Shown here: piece after piece, positions 39,464 to 47,767 of the stretch | How the letters are laid out: each line of letters starts with the position of its first letter | How positions within the stretch are numbered: position 1 is the stretch's first letter | NCBI RefSeq assembly: GCF_013267835.1 | Contig: NZ_CP053939.1 | Location: 2,108,001 to 2,172,000, forward strand | Direction of reading: 5' to 3' | Source of the DNA: Neisseria mucosa | GTDB taxonomy: Bacteria > Pseudomonadota > Gammaproteobacteria > Burkholderiales > Neisseriaceae | DNA length: 64,000 nt | The notes under the pieces: generated by a model | Seen by the model: the letters and a program-made list of their open reading frames with translations, nothing else | What the model was told of the DNA's origin: nothing | The model's database searches: none | Position numbers and translations under genes: made by a program

Positions 39464-41653
39464 ATGATTTACCACCGCATCGCTGTGAACGTGCCGCTTT
39501 CAGACGGCCTTTTGACTTATTCGCATTCCGAGCCGCTCCCTCCAGGAACGCGGGTGCTTGTGCCTTTCCGCAATAAAACCGTGGTCGGGATTGTGTGGGA
39601 AACGGATATTGCACCCGATATGGATACGGCGCGGATTTTGAGTGTTCAGACGGCCTTTGTGGAAGAAAAGCCGTTGCCTCAAAGCTGGCGTGATTTGTTG
39701 GCGTTTACGTCGCGTTATTACCACTATCCGACCGGGCAGGCGGTGTTTGCCGCGCTGCCGCAGGGTTTGAAGGAAACGCGCGCGGTGGAAATGCCGCAGC
39801 CGCCGTTGTTTTACGCGCTGAACGAAGCGGGCAGGGCGCAAACACCGCCACCGACGCGGTTCAACAAAAAAGCGGCTTTGTGGGACGCGCTGCTGTCGGG
39901 CGGAATGACGATGGCGGCGTTGAAGCAGGTAAACGCGCAGGCAGTGAAATTGATTGAAGATTGGGCGGAGCAGGGCTGGATTGAAACGACGGAGGCGGCG
40001 AAGTCCGTTTTAAGGCCGTACCATGGGCAGGCTTCGCACTCTGAATTTGTGTTGAATGCCGACCAGCAGCAGGCTTCCGATGAAATTCAGACGGCCTTCG
40101 GCAAATTCCAGCCGTTTTTGCTGTACGGCATTACCGGCAGCGGCAAGACCGAGGTGTATTTCGATGCGATGGCGAAAGTGTTGGCGCAGGGGCGGCAGGT
40201 GTTATTTTTGTTGCCCGAAATCAACCTCACGCCGCAGCTTTTGAAGCGGGTGGAAAACCGTTTTGCCGACGTGCCGACCGCCGTGTTGCACAGCCAGATG
40301 GCGGCAGGCAAGCGCACGCAGGATTATCTGCGCGCCATGTTGGGGCAGGCGAAATTGGTCATCGGCACGCGGCTGGCGGTGTTCACGCCTTTGCCTGATG
40401 TCGGGCTGATTGTGGTCGATGAGGAACACGACAGCTCGTTCAAACAGGACAATGAATTGCGCTACCATGCCCGCGATTTGGCGGTGTGGCGGGCGAAGCA
40501 GAGCGGCTGCCCCATCATATTGGGCAGCGCCACGCCCAGCTTGGAGAGCTGGCACAAAGCGCAAAGCGGCGCGTACCGCCTGCTGCAACTGACCGAGCGC
40601 GCCCATGCCGCCGCGCAACTGCCGCAAGTGGAAATACTTAATGTAGGCCGTCTGAAACTCGATAACGGCTTCTCGCCGCAAGCCTTGCAGCTTTTGAAAC
40701 AGAATTTTGAGGCGGGCGGCATGTCGCTGGTGTACCTCAACCGACGCGGCTTCGCGCCCGCGCTGTTTTGCGGCGACTGCGGCCATACCTTCGGCTGCCC
40801 AAACTGTTCCGCCAAAATGGTGCTGCACCAACGCGCCCGCCAACTGCGCTGCCACCACTGCGACCACCGCGAGCCCATCCCGTTCAAATGCCCCGACTGC
40901 GGCAACCAAGACCTGACCGCCATCGGCCACGGCACGCAGCGCGTCGAAGAAACCCTGCGCGCCTTCCTGCCCAAGGCCGCCGTCGTCCGCGTCGACAGGG
41001 ACAGCACGGCGCACAAAAACGACTGGGCGGATTTGTACCGCCGCATCGCCGACAACGAAATCGATATTCTGGTCGGCACGCAGATGCTCGCCAAAGGCCA
41101 TGATTTCGCGCGGCTCAACCTCGTTATCGTCTTAAACGCCGACGGCAGCCTATACAGCGCGGACTTTCGCGCGCCGGAAAGGCTGTTTGCCGAGCTGATG
41201 CAAGTGTCCGGCAGGGCGGGGCGCGCCGACAAACCCGGCAAGGTGCTGATACAGACCCAACTGCCCGAACATCCCGTCTTCGCCGCCGTCAAAGCGCAGG
41301 ACTACGCCGTGTTTGCCGAAAACGAATTGAACGAGCGGCAAATGTTCGCCATGCCGCCCTTCGGTTTTCAGACCGCCGTCCGCGCCGACGCGCCGCGCGT
41401 TGCCGATGCGATGGAATTTCTCAACGCCGCCAAAGAAACCCTCGCCCCGCTTTTACCCGAAAGCGTCTCCCAGTTCGGCGCCGCCCCCATGCTGATGGTG
41501 CGACTTGCCGAACGCGAACGCGCGCAAATCTTCCTCGAATCGACATCCCGACAAGATTTGCACCGCGCCGTGAGTTTGTGGGTGCAGGTGTTGCAGCAAA
41601 ACCGCGACGGCAAAATCAGATGGTCGGTGGATGTGGATGTGCAAGAGGCTTGA
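39464..41653 (+). CDS. priA: Primosomal replication restart helicase PriA
   Basis: 729 residues from ATG 39464 (MIYHRIAVNVPL), the conserved neisserial start; a TTG 12 bases earlier is in frame but unsupported. PriA binds abandoned forks and reloads the replisome. The N-terminal 3'-end-binding domain is followed by DEAD-like motifs (GITGSGKTEVYF, VDEEHD, GSATPS). The eight-cysteine zinc cluster spans CGDCGHTFGCPNC to CPDCGN. The gene is visibly richer in G+C than dsbC or gpmA and the protein is very close to the meningococcal form as I remember it. Four DUS are inside. Confidence 0.96.
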   Translation: MIYHRIAVNVPLSDGLLTYSHSEPLPPGTRVLVPFRNKTVVGIVWETDIAPDMDTARILSVQTAFVEEKPLPQSWRDLLAFTSRYYHYPTGQAVFAALPQGLKETRAVEMPQPPLFYALNEAGRAQTPPPTRFNKKAALWDALLSGGMTMAALKQVNAQAVKLIEDWAEQGWIETTEAAKSVLRPYHGQASHSEFVLNADQQQASDEIQTAFGKFQPFLLYGITGSGKTEVYFDAMAKVLAQGRQVLFLLPEINLTPQLLKRVENRFADVPTAVLHSQMAAGKRTQDYLRAMLGQAKLVIGTRLAVFTPLPDVGLIVVDEEHDSSFKQDNELRYHARDLAVWRAKQSGCPIILGSATPSLESWHKAQSGAYRLLQLTERAHAAAQLPQVEILNVGRLKLDNGFSPQALQLLKQNFEAGGMSLVYLNRRGFAPALFCGDCGHTFGCPNCSAKMVLHQRARQLRCHHCDHREPIPFKCPDCGNQDLTAIGHGTQRVEETLRAFLPKAAVVRVDRDSTAHKNDWADLYRRIADNEIDILVGTQMLAKGHDFARLNLVIVLNADGSLYSADFRAPERLFAELMQVSGRAGRADKPGKVLIQTQLPEHPVFAAVKAQDYAVFAENELNERQMFAMPPFGFQTAVRADAPRVADAMEFLNAAKETLAPLLPESVSQFGAAPMLMVRLAERERAQIFLESTSRQDLHRAVSLWVQVLQQNRDGKIRWSVDVDVQEA

Positions 41654-41682
41654 TTGGAATGATGCAATCAATATGGAAATAA

Positions 41683-41717
41683 AAGGCCGTCTGAAAATCT
41701 GTTTTTCAGACGGCCTT
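41683..41717. terminator. Inverted-DUS terminator between priA and the convergent membrane protein
   Basis: AAGGCCGTCTGAAAA (41683-41697) with TTTTCAGACGGCCTT (41703-41717), 5 nt loop. Confidence 0.7.
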
Positions 41718-41733
41718 AAGTTTTTGAATCAGT

Positions 41734-42408
41734 TTAGAAGAATTTTGCAGCGATATAGCCGAGAGCAAGCAGGCTCAAAACGGCGAATACGATGGCCATT
41801 GTAAGCAGAAACTGTGTTTTCTTCCTCGCTGCAAGTGCAGCCAGCTCAGGATTTTGGCCTAACTCTTCGCGTAATTGGGATTCTAATTCGGCGCGGATTT
41901 TTTTGCGCAGCTTTTTTTCCTCCTGCTCACGTTCGTATTTGAGCTTGTGGGCAATTTCGGTTTGTTTTTTATGCTCGAAAGAGATTTTTTCCTGCCATTC
42001 AATGCGCTTGCGCTGGATGGCCAGCTCATTTTTTTCTGTCAAATCAAAGTGGCAGGTCTTACATTCCTGTGCATCGAGTTCGTCAATAATCGTCATGCAG
42101 ACTGGGCATTGGATAGGGTCGGGAGTGTTGACTGCCAATACGGGTTCTTCTTCGACCGCTTCCAACTCCATAGCCTGACGGACGATTACGTCCAAACCTA
42201 AATAGCTGAAGTAATGCTGCGCATTTTCGCGCTCGTCTTGCGTGCATTTTTCGGCCACAATGGCTTGCGGACGCTCGGCCAAGGCTTGAATCAGGCTCTC
42301 GGCTTCGTTTTCGGGCAGGTTGTCATACAGGCAGGCATGGATGCGCTCCTTATCCGTGTTCGGCGGATAAGAAACGTATACGTCGAAAAATTTTTCTTGT
42401 TTGCTCAT
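41734..42408 (-). CDS. Conserved neisserial protein with zinc ribbon, coiled coil and C-terminal membrane anchor
   Basis: 224 residues, function unknown. Residues 1-85 form a globular acidic domain (FFDVYVSYPPNTDKERIHAC). A zinc ribbon follows, with CPVC and CKTC pairs at about 101-120. A charged Lys/Glu coiled coil (125-185) leads to a C-terminal membrane helix (LLTMAIVFAVLSLLALGYIA). The N-terminal part would face the cytoplasm. The arrangement suggests a tail-anchored scaffold or sensor, which is inference only. It is a single gene between two DUS hairpins. Confidence 0.8.
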   Translation of the reverse strand: MSKQEKFFDVYVSYPPNTDKERIHACLYDNLPENEAESLIQALAERPQAIVAEKCTQDERENAQHYFSYLGLDVIVRQAMELEAVEEEPVLAVNTPDPIQCPVCMTIIDELDAQECKTCHFDLTEKNELAIQRKRIEWQEKISFEHKKQTEIAHKLKYEREQEEKKLRKKIRAELESQLREELGQNPELAALAARKKTQFLLTMAIVFAVLSLLALGYIAAKFF

Positions 42409-42746
42409 TGATATCCCATGAATATTTCGACTGCGTCAACCAAATGGGTTTAGCCTAAGGTTTTGTTATTGTGTTTGAGCTGTTCTGACTTGCGATAAGA
42501 GCCAGGACAGAGGCTGCAGTCTCAGGCAGACCAGGTACGGTTTGCCTTTGTGTCGTTAATCGGCTGGACAATAATTTTTTATTTATATGGAAATATGCAT
42601 GTCCAATGTTATGTCTATTGTAGAGTAAATATTCACGCCCGATATTATTATTATAAGGTAAATCTAAAATTGTTTAAAATAAATTCACACAAAAGGCCGT
42701 CTGAAGATACAGACGGCCTGCTTTTTTTGTGGCAAAAACGGATTGT
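42409..42746. other. Intergenic region upstream of the zinc-ribbon protein
   Basis: 338 bp. It contains the promoter region of the zinc-ribbon gene and, at its right end, the erpA terminator. An 87-codon plus frame (42550-42813) runs antisense into erpA and is not believable. Nothing else is seen. Confidence 0.45.
42694..42719 (-). terminator. Inverted-DUS terminator of erpA
   Basis: AGGCCGTCTG (42694-42703) pairs with CAGACGGCCT (42710-42719), 6 nt loop; TTTT follows on the minus strand. Confidence 0.7.
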
Positions 42747-43085
42747 TTATACGGAGAAGGACGAACCGCAACCGCAAGTTGTCTCTGCATTCGGATTGCG
42801 GATGACGAATTGAGAACCTTGCAGGCTTTCGGTGTAGTCGATTTCCGCACCAACCAGATATTGGTAGCTCATCGGGTCAACCAAGAACGTCAGGCCGTTT
42901 TTTTGGATTTCGAAATCGTCGTCGTTTTTGATTTCGTCAAAGGTAAAACCGTATTGGAAGCCGGAACAGCCGCCACCGTTGACGAATACGCGCAATTTCA
43001 GGTCGGGATTGTTCTCTTCGGCAATCAGGTCGGCAACTTTGGTGCAGCAGCTGTCAGTAAAGATAATAGGGCTTTCGTCTGACAT
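42747..43085 (-). CDS. erpA: Iron-sulfur cluster insertion protein ErpA
   Basis: 112 residues, A-type carrier that delivers Fe-S clusters to apoproteins. The three ligand cysteines are in [12 protein letters not shown] and the C-terminal TTCGCGSSF, the family's fixed pattern. Its start [20 protein letters not shown] fits neisserial ErpA. It is monocistronic here, downstream of the S24 repressor on the same strand with 131 bp between them. Confidence 0.95.
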   Translation of the reverse strand: MSDESPIIFTDSCCTKVADLIAEENNPDLKLRVFVNGGGCSGFQYGFTFDEIKNDDDFEIQKNGLTFLVDPMSYQYLVGAEIDYTESLQGSQFVIRNPNAETTCGCGSSFSV

Positions 43086-43216
43086 GATGTGATTCCTTTT
43101 ATATGAATATTTTTACTATTGTCGCGCAAACCGTTGGCCAAAGCAAGTTTGTGCAGACAGGTCTGCCAGCTTACATGGAGGGTATGGCAGAAATTTCAAG
43201 CGCCAGTATGTCAGAT

Positions 43217-43903
43217 TTAGATGCTTCTGCCAAACCATTCGACTCGGCCGATGATGGCAACGTCGTCGGTCGGGTTTTTCAGGTCGATTTCAAAAGTAGG
43301 GTAGGCTTCGTTGGCGGAAATGACGTTGACGATGCCGCCGGGTATCAGTTGCAGGCGTTTGACCAAAAGGTTTTCGTTGAGGCGCAAAACATAGAGGCCG
43401 TCGCGCGGCGTGGTTTGGCCGTGGTTGATGAGGATGGTGTCGCCATCATTCAGCACGCCTTCCATCGAGTCGCCTTTGACTGAGATAACGGAAAGGTTTT
43501 TGATGTCGCGCGTCACATAATTTTCTATCCAATAGCGTCGGAACGCCATGGCGAACATGGGCTGTTCATCGCCGACGAGCTGGCCGTGTCCGGCCGCGGC
43601 TTGGATGTCGTAACGCGGTACGAAGACAAATTCGTCTATATCGACAGGGTTGCCCAGTGTGTCGGTGGCCGTGGCTTTTGGGGCTTCGGAATCGGGGAAG
43701 GGGGAGCCTTCGCCTGTCAACAGCCAGTCTATGCTGCAGCCTTTAAGTTGTTTGATTTTTTTTAGCGTTTCTGATTTTGGCAGGCCGCCTTCGTTCCAGA
43801 TGCGGCTGAATCCGGCGATGGTCATATCGATGTCGGCGGCGATTTTGGCTTGGCGGGCTTCATCTTTCCATAAGAAAGCCAGGCGGTCTTTAAAGGTATC
43901 CAT
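43217..43903 (-). CDS. CI-like S24-family transcriptional repressor
   Basis: 228 residues. The N-terminal CI-type HTH domain (about 5-65, DIDMTIAGFSRIWNEGGLPK) is followed by a S24/LexA peptidase domain with the Ala104-Gly105 cleavage site (QAAAGHGQLV), nucleophile Ser146 (KGDSMEG) and Lys182 (LLVKRL). It therefore looks able to self-cleave when RecA is activated. AAAGG precedes the ATG. No other phage gene is near, so it is either a domesticated prophage repressor or a host stress regulator. It is divergent from a small secreted protein across a region with repeated CTTAG-type motifs, probably its operators. Confidence 0.88.
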   Translation of the reverse strand: MDTFKDRLAFLWKDEARQAKIAADIDMTIAGFSRIWNEGGLPKSETLKKIKQLKGCSIDWLLTGEGSPFPDSEAPKATATDTLGNPVDIDEFVFVPRYDIQAAAGHGQLVGDEQPMFAMAFRRYWIENYVTRDIKNLSVISVKGDSMEGVLNDGDTILINHGQTTPRDGLYVLRLNENLLVKRLQLIPGGIVNVISANEAYPTFEIDLKNPTDDVAIIGRVEWFGRSI

Positions 43904-43963
43904 GTTTATGCCTTTATGAAGGTATGTTTTTTATATGGTTTAGACGATTTGAGTGTATTTTAC

Positions 43964-44098
43964 CTTAGTTTTTATAAAATTGTAAGAAAAAAATTACTCA
44001 ACCTAAGAAAAAGTATTGCATATTTTATTTTTTCTTAGTATTATTCGTTTTGTCTTAGATAAGTCGATATTTCTAATTTTCGATTCGATTTTTCTTAG
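43964..44098. promoter_or_regulatory. Array of repeated TTTTTCTTAG motifs, candidate repressor operators
   Basis: The decamer TTTTTCTTAG occurs at 44003-44012 (inverted), 44029-44038 and 44089-44098. Shorter relatives are at 43964 (CTTAGTTTTT), 43983 (TAAGAAAA) and 44054-44063 (CTTAGATAAG, a perfect palindrome). Six copies in 135 bp between a repressor and a divergent gene is far above chance expectation, even in AT-rich DNA. Confidence 0.55.
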
Positions 44099-44164
44099 TT
44101 TAGTTTTATTTGGTTTAGTTTTTCTGACTTAAACCTGCTATGTGATTATGATGAGAGGTGTGAA

Positions 44165-44440
44165 ATGACTCGTTCGCGTAAAAATATTTTTTGGGTACTG
44201 CTGGCGTTGGTGCTGGGTTTTTTTGCCCTGCCTTTCGGATCTTCGGAAGCGCATGAAGCGGACGGTAATTTGACGGCTTCGGAATGCGAACGCTTGGGCA
44301 GTTTGAGTCTGGATCAGATGGACGGCAGGTTGCTTGCCTTCGCCAAAGAATGCGATATGGTGGAGGCTACCCACGATTGGGAACAACAGTACGGTAACTT
44401 GAATGAAGAAGAAATGCTTGCCGGCGTGGTGTATGAGTGA
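44165..44440 (+). CDS. Small exported protein of unknown function
   Basis: 91 residues. A signal peptide (basic start, hydrophobic FWVLLALVLGFFALPFG, likely cut near SEA-H) leaves an acidic mature protein of about 60 residues with two cysteines (ASECERLG and AKECDMVE) that could form one disulfide. A strong ribosome-binding site (GAGAGG) precedes the ATG. I recognise no family. Its divergent position next to the S24 repressor and the operator-like array suggests that it is the repressor's target. Confidence 0.75.
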   Translation: MTRSRKNIFWVLLALVLGFFALPFGSSEAHEADGNLTASECERLGSLSLDQMDGRLLAFAKECDMVEATHDWEQQYGNLNEEEMLAGVVYE

Positions 44441-44460
44441 TGTTTGCGTATGAATTAATA

Positions 44461-44495
44461 AAGGCCGTCTGAAAACCATTGTTTCAGACGGCCTT
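44461..44495. terminator. Inverted-DUS terminator between the small exported protein and argC
   Basis: AAGGCCGTCTGAAA (44461-44474) with TTTCAGACGGCCTT (44482-44495). The flanking genes are convergent. Confidence 0.7.
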
Positions 44496-44516
44496 GTGTT
44501 TTTAATAAGGATGACG

Positions 44517-45563
44517 TTAAGGCATCAACGGCGCATTGGTCAGGCCGGTGGTTTCGGGCAGGCCGAACATGATGTTCATATTCTGCACGGCTTGACCGGC
44601 TGCGCCTTTAACCAAGTTGTCGATGACGGAAAGCACAATCCACACATCGTCTTGATCAGGCGCTTTTTGAACGCTGATACGGCAAAGGTTGGCGCCGCGC
44701 ACGCTGCGGGTTTCGGGTGTCGAACCTGAAGGCAGGATATCGACAAAGGGGCTGTTACGGTAGTATTCGCGCAGCAAAGCTTCAGGATCGGTATGTTCTT
44801 GCAGGTGCAGATACAGGGTGGCGTGCATACCGCGTATCATCGGAACAAGGTGTGGCACGAAAATCAGGCCGTCTGAAACCTGGTCTTGCAGTCCGGACAG
44901 GGTTTGTCGGATTTCAGGCAGATGGCGGTGGCCGCCGACGCTGTAGGCTTTGAAGTTATCGCCTGCTTCGCACAACAGGGCGTGAGTACTGGCTTTGCGG
45001 CCTGCGCCGGAAACACCGGATTTACAGTCGGCAATCAGCGGCGCGTTGGCTTTCAGACGGCCAGCCTGAAGCAGCGGCAATAAGGGCAGGGAAACGCAGG
45101 TGGGGTAGCAGCCCGGATTGGCCACCAGCATGGCTTTGGCGATGTCATCTTTGTGAAGTTCGCACAAACCGTACACTGCTTGGGAAACGAGTTGCGGCGC
45201 AGCATGGGTCATTTTGTACCATTGTTCCCATGTGGGGATGTCGCGGATACGGAAGTCGGCAGACAGGTCAATCACGCGTACGCCTTTTTCGACAAGGGCC
45301 GGTGCTTCTTTCATGGCCACGCCGTTGGGCGTGGCAAAGAACACGAGGTCGCAACGGTCAAGTCCGGCATCCTCGGGTGTTTGGAATGCAAGGTCGTAAA
45401 TACCGCGCAGGCTGGGGAAGTAGTCCGCCACTTCAATACCGGCTTCGCTTCGGCTGGTAACGGCGGTAACTTCTGCGTTGGGGTGGCTGCTGAGCAGGCG
45501 CAACAATTCGACGCCTGTGTATCCGGTTGCACCGACAATACCGATTTTAATTTTTGTGGTCAT
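44517..45563 (-). CDS. argC: N-acetyl-gamma-glutamyl-phosphate reductase
   Basis: 348 residues, third step of arginine synthesis (NADPH reduction of acetylglutamyl phosphate). The nucleotide-binding start [19 protein letters not shown] and the active-site cysteine motif [13 protein letters not shown] are diagnostic; the [17 protein letters not shown] block is also conserved. A good ribosome-binding site (AAAGGAG) precedes the ATG. The other arg genes are not in the window, apart from carA/carB, which feed the same pathway. Confidence 0.96.
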   Translation of the reverse strand: MTTKIKIGIVGATGYTGVELLRLLSSHPNAEVTAVTSRSEAGIEVADYFPSLRGIYDLAFQTPEDAGLDRCDLVFFATPNGVAMKEAPALVEKGVRVIDLSADFRIRDIPTWEQWYKMTHAAPQLVSQAVYGLCELHKDDIAKAMLVANPGCYPTCVSLPLLPLLQAGRLKANAPLIADCKSGVSGAGRKASTHALLCEAGDNFKAYSVGGHRHLPEIRQTLSGLQDQVSDGLIFVPHLVPMIRGMHATLYLHLQEHTDPEALLREYYRNSPFVDILPSGSTPETRSVRGANLCRISVQKAPDQDDVWIVLSVIDNLVKGAAGQAVQNMNIMFGLPETTGLTNAPLMP

Positions 45564-45666
45564 GGTGTGGCTCCTTTGTAGGGATGACGATGCGTTTGAT
45601 TATATAGTAATTGATTGCCGTCGGTCAGCGGTGCTTGTGCCAAGCTTTGCAAGGGACGGTTAAACA

Positions 45667-45719
45667 GGCCGTCTGAAATATGGAATGAATAATATTCGAG
45701 AGCGGGTTTCAGACGGCCT
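45667..45719. repeat. Inverted DUS pair upstream of argC
   Basis: AGGCCGTCTGAAA (45667-45679) and TTTCAGACGGCCT (45707-45719) with a 27 nt loop, between the small RNA terminator and the argC start. Confidence 0.6.
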
Positions 45720-45805
45720 GAGCGTTGGGAAAACGCAGTTTGCTGTTTGATTTGTGGTGGGTGTTTCGTCTTTATCCTATCCGTACGAACACAAAATAAA
45801 AATGT

Positions 45806-45878
45806 AAAAAAATGCCCCCGGGTTGGAGGACCGGAGGCAAGTATCCAAGGAGTAGCTCTCATCAATAAGAACTAGTTA
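45806..45878 (-). ncRNA. Candidate trans-acting small RNA, about 73 nt, with anti-Shine-Dalgarno stretches
   Basis: A complete small transcription unit in the 371 bp gap between argC and the ABC transporter. A consensus promoter lies upstream (45885-45913). The predicted transcript begins near 45878 and opens with stem-loop 1 (TAGTTCT, 8 nt loop, AGAGCTA, with one G-U pair). An unpaired stretch containing CTCCTTGG comes next. It ends in a 9 bp terminator stem, TGCCTCCGG with CCGGGGGCA, whose loop is TCCTCCAAC, then seven T residues. Two Shine-Dalgarno-complementary stretches in an exposed segment and a hairpin loop are the design of the tandem sibling sRNAs of pathogenic Neisseria, which repress metabolic and transport genes. 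Only one copy is seen here. Identity with that family is inferred from memory. Confidence 0.7.
45813..45839 (-). terminator. Terminator of the candidate small RNA
   Basis: 9 bp stem (45831-45839 with 45813-45821), 9 nt loop (45822-45830), seven-residue T tract on the minus strand at 45812-45806. It has no DUS. Confidence 0.85.
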
Positions 45879-45884
45879 CTTGGT

Positions 45885-45913
45885 ACTATATCCCTTGTTA
45901 GAATGGAAAGCAA
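45885..45913 (-). promoter_or_regulatory. Sigma-70 promoter of the candidate small RNA
   Basis: On the minus strand: -35 TTGCTT (45913-45908), a 17 bp spacer and -10 TATAGT (45890-45885). No coding sequence follows within 300 bp on this strand except argC beyond the terminator. Confidence 0.7.
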
Positions 45914-45934
45914 GCGTTTTGCACATTTTAACAT

Positions 45935-47638
45935 TTAAATAATTTTTTCATTCAAATTCAGCGAACTATCAAACAGGGTTTGAATCTTGGGTTGGTGGCT
46001 GATGCTGATGACCAAAGTGTCGGGCAAATGTTGTTTGAGGGTCTGCATCAACATCAGGGCGGATTCGTCATCGAGCTGGTTGGTAGCTTCATCTAGGAAC
46101 AGGATTTGCGGTTTGTGCAGCAGTGCGCGTGCAAGGCTGAGGCGTTGCTGTTCGCCGCCGGAGAGGATGCCGTGCCATTCGTATGAAGTGTCCAAATCGT
46201 TCATCAACGTGTGCAGCCTACCCGTGGGGCTGTTTAGGCCGACTTGTTCCAAAACGGTTTGAATCAAATGGTCGTCTTGGCAGGCCGCATAGGGATAGCT
46301 GACGGTTTGACGCAGGGTATCGGTAGGCAGGTAAGGGCGTTGCGGGAAAAACAGGCGGTTGCCTTCGAGTGAAAAAGTGCCTTGATAATACGGCCATAAA
46401 CCGGCCAGCACGCGCAACAGCGTGGATTTGCCGATGCCGCTTTTGCCTTCGAGCAATAGCCATTCAGGGGCATGGGCTTCAAGGCTGATGCCGGAGAGCA
46501 GGGGGGTGCCGGTTTGGGTGTGGACGGTAAGGTTGTGCAGGACGGCTTTGCCGCGATGTTGCGGCAAATCTGCTTGGTGTGGTTGAAGGACGGGGCTTTT
46601 GTGTTCTGCTTGTTCTAAGGCCGTCTGAAAACCGGAAAGCCGCTCGATGACTGCCGCCCATTCAATCAGGCGGCGGTAGGAGTCGGTAAACCAGCCGAAG
46701 CTGTCTTGGACGCGGGCAAACGATGTGCGCGTCTGCATCATGTCGCCGAAGGTCATGGTTTTGGCGAGGTACATGGGCAGGGTGGCGAGGATGGGGATGA
46801 AGATGCTGATGCGGACATAGGTCGCCCAGAAGGTTTCTTGGCGGAATTCGCAGTTGGTCAGTCGCCGCCAGTTGTCGCGGATGCGGAGGTAACGTTGTTT
46901 CAGACGGCCTGTTTCCGCTTCGCCGCCGTTGTAAAAGGCGATTTGTTCGGCATGGTCGCGCACGCGCAGAAGGGCGGCGCGGTAGTCGGCTTCGCGGTGC
47001 TGGCGGTCGATATTGAGGTTTTTCAGTTTGCGGCCGACAAGGTGGGCGATGACGGTGCTGAAGATGGAATAAATCAGGGCAACCCAGACGAGGTAGCCGT
47101 GTATGGTGATGCTGTATCCGCCGATGTTGAAGGTCTGCACGCCGGAGAGCGTCCACAGTACGGCGACGAACGCGCTGAATTTGGCAACGTTGTTGATGAA
47201 GGAGCGAAAGAGGCTGATGCTTTTGTCGGCGAGGAGGTAGATGTCTTCGGCGATACGCTGGTCGGGGTTGTCCGGTTCGCCCGTCAGGCGCAGGCGGTAG
47301 TGTTTGTGGCCTTCGAGCCAGTTTGTTTGGAATTGCTCGGTCAGGTGGGTGCGCCAGCGGAAGATGAGGCGTTTTTGCAACCAGTCGCCGCAAACGATGC
47401 AGCCGATGATCATCGCCATGTAGCCGAGGTATTCGACGATGAGCGCGGGCATGGACGCGCCGTCAAATGCGGCCAGCGCGTCGTAGAAACGTTTGTCCCA
47501 CGCGGCGATCCAAACGCTGATGGTGATGGAGCAAAGGGTGAAGCCGATGAGGACGGCGAGCATCAGCCATTGGAGGCGGCCGTGCGCCCCCGACCAGAAA
47601 GGACGGGCGAGGTAAAAGAATTTTTCGAGTGTTTTCAT
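45935..47638 (-). CDS. YddA/SbmA-type ABC transporter, fused membrane and ATPase domains
   Basis: 567 residues from the ATG at 47638 (MKTLEKFFYLARPFW); the longer upstream frame is encoded by a DUS hairpin and is not conserved. Six membrane helices with an ABC_membrane_2-like fold fill residues 1-330. The ATPase domain has Walker A LEGKSGIGKSTLLRVLAG, signature LSGGEQQRLSLARALL and Walker B PQILFLDEATNQLDDES. Relatives include E. coli YddA and the SbmA/BacA peptide importers; ABCD-type lipid transporters share the fold. Substrate unknown. It lies downstream of two siderophore receptors on the same strand, but a DUS hairpin separates it from them. Confidence 0.85.
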   Translation of the reverse strand: MKTLEKFFYLARPFWSGAHGRLQWLMLAVLIGFTLCSITISVWIAAWDKRFYDALAAFDGASMPALIVEYLGYMAMIIGCIVCGDWLQKRLIFRWRTHLTEQFQTNWLEGHKHYRLRLTGEPDNPDQRIAEDIYLLADKSISLFRSFINNVAKFSAFVAVLWTLSGVQTFNIGGYSITIHGYLVWVALIYSIFSTVIAHLVGRKLKNLNIDRQHREADYRAALLRVRDHAEQIAFYNGGEAETGRLKQRYLRIRDNWRRLTNCEFRQETFWATYVRISIFIPILATLPMYLAKTMTFGDMMQTRTSFARVQDSFGWFTDSYRRLIEWAAVIERLSGFQTALEQAEHKSPVLQPHQADLPQHRGKAVLHNLTVHTQTGTPLLSGISLEAHAPEWLLLEGKSGIGKSTLLRVLAGLWPYYQGTFSLEGNRLFFPQRPYLPTDTLRQTVSYPYAACQDDHLIQTVLEQVGLNSPTGRLHTLMNDLDTSYEWHGILSGGEQQRLSLARALLHKPQILFLDEATNQLDDESALMLMQTLKQHLPDTLVISISHQPKIQTLFDSSLNLNEKII

Positions 47639-47661
47639 AATGCTTGCGAATGCGTGCGAAT

Positions 47662-47697
47662 GGCCGTCTGAAAGTGAAATTGTACTTTCAGACGGCC
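47662..47697. terminator. Inverted-DUS hairpin between the first receptor and the ABC transporter
   Basis: GGCCGTCTGAAAGT (47662-47675) with ACTTTCAGACGGCC (47684-47697), 14 bp stem. The T-run is on the plus-strand side (47698-47702), so efficiency for the minus-strand receptor transcript is uncertain. Confidence 0.55.
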
Positions 47698-47767
47698 TTT
47701 TTATCAGCAATAGTTGGTTTATGCTTTTAAAAAATGAGCGGTCAACCCGTGCTTGCTATGCTGCTAT

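Noticed and set aside
45560..45865. 101-codon minus-strand frame across the small RNA
   Set aside because: It would be translated through the sRNA terminator and the DUS pair; no conserved motif or ribosome-binding site.
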